Shown in pieces: positions 59,458 through 64,000 of a stretch of DNA of 64,000 bases. Made by a program: the position numbers and the translations under genes. The stretch comes from CAVPLM01 sp963713545 (GTDB lineage: Bacteria; Actinomycetota; Thermoleophilia; RBG-16-64-13), in contig CAVQME010000002.1 of the NCBI GenBank assembly GCA_963713545.1, positions 372,001 to 436,000 of the forward strand, given 5' to 3'. How positions within the stretch are numbered: the first letter of the stretch is position 1; each line of letters starts with the position of its first letter. The notes under the pieces were generated by a model. It saw only the letters and a list, made by a program, of their open reading frames with translations, had not been told where the DNA came from and searched no databases.

Positions 59458-59585
59458 ATCGAAGAAAGGATATCAGCCCCTATCAGGACCTTACGCGGGG
59501 GCGACAAGGTCCGATCGAGCGCTCACACCTCGACCGACTCGGTGTCGCCCCCGTCGTCAGCACCTGACGTTCCTTGGACCGGCGC

Positions 59586-60395
59586 CTACCACATGCTTCC
59601 CCCGCCCTCCACAAGCAGGGTCTGACAGGTGATCATGTCGCTATCCTCGGAGGCGAAGAAGACCGCCGGACCGGCCAGGTCGTCCGCCATGACGTTGCGC
59701 TCCTTGATGGCCTGAGCATTGCGGCGGATCTCGGGAAACTCAGGGGTGCCCGAGATCAGGTCGTAAGATGCCTCGGTAAGTACGAACCCGGGGGCGATGG
59801 TGTTGACCCGTATGCCGAACTCCCCCAGTTCCTTTCCGAGTCCTCGCGAGAACCCGATGACGCCGCCCTTGCTCGAGATGTAGTGGATGAAGCCCGGGAT
59901 ACCCTCGAAGAAGCTACCCGAGCCCATGTTGATGATCTTGCCGTAACCCTGCGGTTTCATATAGGGGAAGACCGCCCGGGCGCAATACCACTGGCCCTTG
60001 AGGTTGACCGAGTGCATCTGGTCCCACTCCTCGGGCGTCCACTCATTGAACGGCTTCCACCCGGTCTTGGCCATGAACCCCTTGTAGGCGGCGGCGTTGT
60101 TCACGAGGATGTCGATCCTGCCACCCCAGGTGTCCGCCACCTGCTTGGCCATGGCCTCGCAAGAAGCCAGATCCCTCACGTCGCAGGTGACAGCGATAGC
60201 CACCCCTCCTCCGTCGGTGATCTCCTTGGCCACCGCTGCAGCGCTCGCTCCGTCGATGTCGGCGACGGCTACCTTGGCTCCCTCCTCGGCGTACCGTATA
60301 CAGATGGAGCGGCCGATGCTGTTGGTGCCGCCACCCCCGGTGACGATCGCCACCTTGCCCGTAAGACGCTGTGCCGCTTCAACCTTCAGCTCCAT
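59586..60395 (-). CDS. SDR-family oxidoreductase
   Basis: 269 aa, not a close copy of the other two SDRs. Cofactor motif GKVAIVTGGGGTNSIGRSIC, ILVNNAAAYKGF (NNAA), catalytic MGSGSFFEGIPGFIHYISSKG (Ser and YxxxK). C-terminal AGPAVFFASEDSDMITCQT. Follows the third OYE on the same strand and is followed by TetR. A role as alcohol or hydroxyacyl dehydrogenase in the same pathway is inferred. Confidence 0.9.
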   Translation of the reverse strand: MELKVEAAQRLTGKVAIVTGGGGTNSIGRSICIRYAEEGAKVAVADIDGASAAAVAKEITDGGGVAIAVTCDVRDLASCEAMAKQVADTWGGRIDILVNNAAAYKGFMAKTGWKPFNEWTPEEWDQMHSVNLKGQWYCARAVFPYMKPQGYGKIINMGSGSFFEGIPGFIHYISSKGGVIGFSRGLGKELGEFGIRVNTIAPGFVLTEASYDLISGTPEFPEIRRNAQAIKERNVMADDLAGPAVFFASEDSDMITCQTLLVEGGGSMW

Positions 60396-60443
60396 CAGTA
60401 TCCTCCTCGATCGTGACTCGCCCCTGGTCGTCGCCGACCGGCC

Positions 60444-62402
60444 TTAGATCTCCATGACTGCTTCGAAGCCCTCGTGAACGGCGTCGTAGATGATGCGTGG
60501 CTTCACCGCGTCTCCAACGACATATGCTTCGTCCGTCAGACCCTTCAGTCGATCGACCACTTCGATCCTCGCCTTGGCGCCCAAAGCCATGACCACAGTG
60601 TCACCCGCGATCTCATACGAAGATCCGTCTGGTCCCACCACAGTCACCGAGCCATCGCGCACCTCGACCACCCGAGTGCCGGTCTTGACGTCCACGTCGT
60701 TCTCGCCCAGAAGCTCGAGAAGCAGGGCACGGTTGCAGGCGTTGAAATCGGGGCATAGCTCATCCAGCATCTCGACTATGGTGACCCGCTTCGCCTGCTG
60801 AGCAAGGAAGAGCGCCGCCTCGCAGCCGGTAGCTCCGCCTCCCAGCATGATCACACGGTCTCCAGTCGCTCGGCGGCCGGAGACCACGTCACCGGCCCAC
60901 ACAGCTCGGTGCTGATCCAGACCTGGAATAGGTGGCCGCGCGGGATCGGAGCCCACTGCCAAGACCAGAGCGTCTGGAGCCTCGGCCGCTATCGCGCTCT
61001 CGTCCGCCTTCGTCCCGAGCCGGACTTTCACCTGCGAGTCGCCCACCTGCTTCACCAGATAGTCGAGATAGCGCTTGGCGTCCAGCTTGAACGGCAGAGG
61101 CGCGAATGTCGCAAGGTTGCCGCCGAGCTGAGGCTGCTCCTCGAACAGGACCACGTCGTGGCCGCGCAGCGAAGCCACCAGGGCGGCTTCCATCCCGGCG
61201 GGCCCGCCACCCACGACCACCACCTTCTTCTTCTCCCTAGGAAGCGGGAAGGAGCGGTAGTAGTCGTCCTGGCCGGCGATCGGGTTCACGCTGCAGCGCC
61301 CAGGCAGGATGTGTCCCACCCGCATCGTGCATTCGTTACACCGGATGCAGGGCCGCACATCCTTTGAGAAACCCTTCGCGGTCTTGTTGACCAACGCCGG
61401 ATCGGCGATGAACGGGCGGCACATGGCCACCACGTCGCACTTGCCCTCGGCGATCAGGTTCCCGCCGAATTCCAAGTACGAGACGGAACCAATGACAGCC
61501 ACGGGCTTGTCGACGACTCGCTTTATTTCCGCTGTGCGGTCCGCGTTCTCACCATAGGGGAGATAGTCGGCCACCAGTGTATAGGGATATGTTCGAGGGT
61601 CGCTGATCATGCCGCTCGAGACTTGGAACAGATCCACCTCATCCTGCATGATCTTCGCGAACTCCATCGCTTCCTCAAGTTCGAGTCCCCCTGGGACGAG
61701 ATCGGTCGCGCTGAACCGATACTCGATGGGGAAATCCTGTCCGCAGCGCTCCTTGATCGCTCTGACCACCCTCTTCGGGAATCGAGCTCTGTTCTCGATG
61801 CTGCCGCCGTACTCGTCGGTACGGAAGTTGGCGGCTGGAGAGATGAACTGGGCCAAGAGCCAGCCATGCCCGCCGTGGACCATCACCATGTCGAAACCGG
61901 CCTGCTTGGCTCGGAACGCGGCCGAGGCGTAGTTCTCGATGACCTGGTCCATCATCGCCAGGGTCATTTCCTCCACCTCGACCTCGCCCCGGCGTCGGTC
62001 TTCCGTGAACTTGCCGACTGCGCCGGAGGGGCCGATGGGATTCCTTCCGCCGTTGAGCTCGCGGATGGCCATGCGCCCGGCATGCTGAAGCTGGATGGAG
62101 GCGATCGCACCGCTCCTCTTGATCGCCTCGGCTAGGTTGGCCAGACCGGGGATGATGCGCTCGTCCCCCAAGTTGATCTGCCCCGCCTGGTTGATGGCGC
62201 GGTCCTTGTCGATAGCGCTCTCGCCCACCGTGACGATCGCCGCCCCGCCTTTGGCCTGGGCGCGATGGAACTCGATCAATTCCCTCGACACCGATTGATC
62301 GGCGTTGGCGAGGCCCATGACTGTGGGAGCTACCTCGATACGGTTCTTGGCAGTCAGACTCCCTATCTTGATCGGCTCGAACACTACTTCCCAATCTGCC
62401 AT
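60444..62402 (-). CDS. Old-yellow-enzyme/[4Fe-4S]/FAD-dependent reductase
   Basis: 652 aa from ATG 62402 (AGGAGG upstream; GTG 62408 also in frame). FMN barrel: KNRIEVAPTVMGLANADQSV, SIQLQHAGRMAIRELNGGRN, MVHGGHGWLLAQFISPAANF with RTDEYGGSIENRARFP, CDVVAMCRPFIADPALVNKT. Cluster RPCIRCNECTMRVGHILPGR with CSVNP (C-x2-C-x2-C-x11-C). Then VVVVGGGPAGMEAALVASLR and VIMLGGGATGCEAALFLAQQ. Different subfamily from the other two OYEs, closer to classic 2-enoate/dienoyl-CoA reductases (HAGR, HGGHG, EYGGSxENR). Neighbour of an SDR and an SBP, all on minus. Confidence 0.93.
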   Translation of the reverse strand: MADWEVVFEPIKIGSLTAKNRIEVAPTVMGLANADQSVSRELIEFHRAQAKGGAAIVTVGESAIDKDRAINQAGQINLGDERIIPGLANLAEAIKRSGAIASIQLQHAGRMAIRELNGGRNPIGPSGAVGKFTEDRRRGEVEVEEMTLAMMDQVIENYASAAFRAKQAGFDMVMVHGGHGWLLAQFISPAANFRTDEYGGSIENRARFPKRVVRAIKERCGQDFPIEYRFSATDLVPGGLELEEAMEFAKIMQDEVDLFQVSSGMISDPRTYPYTLVADYLPYGENADRTAEIKRVVDKPVAVIGSVSYLEFGGNLIAEGKCDVVAMCRPFIADPALVNKTAKGFSKDVRPCIRCNECTMRVGHILPGRCSVNPIAGQDDYYRSFPLPREKKKVVVVGGGPAGMEAALVASLRGHDVVLFEEQPQLGGNLATFAPLPFKLDAKRYLDYLVKQVGDSQVKVRLGTKADESAIAAEAPDALVLAVGSDPARPPIPGLDQHRAVWAGDVVSGRRATGDRVIMLGGGATGCEAALFLAQQAKRVTIVEMLDELCPDFNACNRALLLELLGENDVDVKTGTRVVEVRDGSVTVVGPDGSSYEIAGDTVVMALGAKARIEVVDRLKGLTDEAYVVGDAVKPRIIYDAVHEGFEAVMEI

Positions 62403-62520
62403 CTTCACGCCTCCTCTTGCTGACTACGAATGACGGTCACGAGACGCAAGCGCGCACCCTAGTGACGACAGGTCTATGCTCCTAACGCCCGAGGCCGCTG
62501 GGTCCACTGAGCTCCTCGAC

Positions 62521-63999
62521 TCACGCCGGAAGCGGCTTCAACTTCTCCTGGGTGGGGATCTCAGGAGCGGTCACGTTGCCAACGATCATGAGTTCGAACT
62601 GATGCGCCTGGGTATCCCACTCTTGCTGTTTTTGCTCGGTGTTAAGCCACCACTGTCCTTCCCAGAACGGCACCGAAACGACGTTGATAAGCGGGTGCTT
62701 GGTGCCGTCCTTGACCGGGGCAGTGAAATCAAAAGGTCCGTGTACAGTCATGTCCATCTTGGAACCGGCGACCGCCTTGATGACCTCTTCCTTGTCGTCC
62801 AGGTTCGTCACGCGCTTGAGAACATCGACAGCCCATTCGAATAGGACGTAGTGCAGCTGCGGTTGTTGCCATTGCATGTTGTTCTTCGTGGCGAAATCCA
62901 GGCAGAGATCCAAGACGCTCTCTCCTGTTAGCGACGACTTGAACGGATAGGTGGGATGGAACCAGCACGGACCGGCGAGGCCGTCGGCGATGTCCCCGGC
63001 TGCTTCCATTGCGGATGGGAACAACGTGGGCTTAGAAGCATCAACGATCTTGGGGTTAAATGCCTGCTGTTTGGCCTGCTTCCAGAAGTTGATGAAGTCT
63101 GGGGGGCTCATGATGAGGTTGACGATCTCAACGGCCTCCTTCTTAAAGAGGCTGATGATCGTGGTGTAGTCCTCGGTACCGGGTTGAAACGAGCCGGCAT
63201 CGACCATCGTGTACCCATTACCGGTTATCACCGGGGGAAAGGCCTGACGGTAGGCATTACCGTCGACATCGTTAGGCCACATGACCCCGATTACTTTGTT
63301 GGTCTCCAACTGTGCCCAAAGGTCCAGGCTATTGGCGATCAGTTCCCAGAAGCCCCAGAACAAGTGATAAGTCCATTTGAAGCCAACCGCCGGGTCGCCA
63401 CCGCGGCCGAAGAAATAGGCTTCCGCAGGCGTGTCGGTGCTAAGACAGGGAGTAGCCAGCGCTTCGCACTGGTCAGACACCGGGATGGTGGTATCAGGGG
63501 TCGCGGCCGCCATCATCATGTCGACCTTGTCGTTGGTGACTAAATCACCGGTGACCTGCGCCGCTCGGTTGCTGTCGGACTGACTGTCTCGATCGAGGAA
63601 GGTGATGGGATGCTTTTTGCCGTCACCACACACCAGACCGTCGGCAGCATATTCCCGCCAACGTTCAAGACACCAAGCGTCAGGGATTCCGAACGCGGAG
63701 ATCGCCCCCGTGATCGGGGTGACGAAACCGATCTTGTACTCACGGCCCATTTCGGGCCCAGCGGCCGTGGTCGTGGTGCTCGGCGCCGCAGTCGTGGTGG
63801 GCCCAGCCGTGGTTGTCGGCCCGGCGGTGGTAGCAGGTCCGGCGGTGGTCGTCGTCTCTTCCTCTCCGCACCCTGCGAGAAGTCCGCCAAGTGCGGCTCC
63901 CGCGCCTATCGTCGCCCCGGCGGTTCCCGCCAGCTTGAGAAACTCTCTCCTGCTGACGACATTGCTTGCAGAGAGCTTGACTTCCTGGTGCTCGCTGCC
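62521..63999 (-). CDS. ABC transporter substrate-binding protein, Tat lipoprotein (5' partial)
   Basis: The frame is open to the right edge; the start codon probably lies outside. VSRREFLKLAGTAGATIGAG is a twin-arginine signal, with lipobox LLAGC and a Thr/Pro-rich linker (TTTTAGPATTAGPTTTAGPT and more). Mature protein: GREYKIGFVTPITGAISAFG, LDRDSQSDSNRAAQVTGDLV, TPCLSTDTPAEAYFFGRGGD, VIGVMWPNDVDGNAYRQAFP, NLIMSPPDFINFWKQAKQQA, ending with EWAVDVLKRVTNLDDKEEVI, the same stretch as the window's left-edge gene. Orphan SBP beside the OYE/SDR module. Confidence 0.9.
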   Translation of the reverse strand, partial: GSEHQEVKLSASNVVSRREFLKLAGTAGATIGAGAALGGLLAGCGEEETTTTAGPATTAGPTTTAGPTTTAAPSTTTTAAGPEMGREYKIGFVTPITGAISAFGIPDAWCLERWREYAADGLVCGDGKKHPITFLDRDSQSDSNRAAQVTGDLVTNDKVDMMMAAATPDTTIPVSDQCEALATPCLSTDTPAEAYFFGRGGDPAVGFKWTYHLFWGFWELIANSLDLWAQLETNKVIGVMWPNDVDGNAYRQAFPPVITGNGYTMVDAGSFQPGTEDYTTIISLFKKEAVEIVNLIMSPPDFINFWKQAKQQAFNPKIVDASKPTLFPSAMEAAGDIADGLAGPCWFHPTYPFKSSLTGESVLDLCLDFATKNNMQWQQPQLHYVLFEWAVDVLKRVTNLDDKEEVIKAVAGSKMDMTVHGPFDFTAPVKDGTKHPLINVVSVPFWEGQWWLNTEQKQQEWDTQAHQFELMIVGNVTAPEIPTQEKLKPLPA

Positions 64000-64000
64000 A

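Overview
The window looks like a chromosomal piece of a high-GC, uncultivated, probably anaerobic actinobacterium. The block mihF-gmk-rpoZ-coaBC next to pyrD/pyrK/carB, with an actinobacterial-type integration host factor, supports Actinobacteria; I cannot name the class. Class 1B dihydroorotate dehydrogenase (PyrD+PyrK), a selenium-type molybdenum-hydroxylase maturation set (mocA, yqeC, yqeB) and flavin/Fe-S reductases suggest anaerobic or redox-limited life. No rRNA, tRNA or CRISPR array was seen.

Layout. 0-8.4 kb: the 3' end of an ABC substrate-binding protein (SBP), a bidirectional terminator, then a minus-strand housekeeping operon carB-pyrK-pyrD-mihF-gmk-rpoZ-coaBC. carA is absent upstream of carB; a wrecked amidase gene lies there instead (8.6-10.0 kb). 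10.2-25.6 kb: mostly minus-strand housekeeping and membrane genes (lipoprotein, ferritin-like protein, formyltransferase, EamA transporter, M48 protease, carbamate kinase, MFS transporter, Mut7-C protein, aminotransferase, PEP carboxykinase, a fused fatty-acid-kinase-like protein). At 11.5-12.3 kb one small membrane-protein gene is cut by a pyrimidine-rich insert carrying 53 consecutive T. 25.7-31.2 kb: aldolase, a small ABM-like protein and a RutB-like amidohydrolase, then a decayed defence-type island (type ISP restriction-modification remnant, TcmP, its three-Cys-motif partner, an unknown protein, an AAA ATPase remnant).

31.4-64 kb is a catabolic region. It has three Tat-exported, Thr-rich-linker SBPs without permease or ATPase genes. 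Two molybdenum hydroxylases are present: one with a split molybdopterin subunit whose C-terminal half is fused to the FAD subunit (with mocA/yqeC/yqeB), and one conventional three-gene set with one frameshift. There are three old-yellow-enzyme/[4Fe-4S]/FAD reductases, three SDRs, two M24-fold proteins lacking the usual metal ligands, an isochorismatase-fold protein lacking its catalytic residues, a benzoylformate-decarboxylase-like TPP enzyme, and IclR and TetR regulators with clear palindromic operators. The SDR/M24/OYE/SBP set occurs twice, as if a catabolic module had been duplicated. The substrate is unknown; an N-containing or aromatic/heterocyclic organic acid or amide is plausible but inferred.

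Quality note: many otherwise well-conserved genes between about 21.7 and 42.7 kb carry single-base frameshifts, often beside short homopolymers, which looks partly like sequence error. The amidase (8.6-10.0 kb) and the defence remnants (28-31.2 kb) also carry in-frame stops and truncations and look truly decayed.
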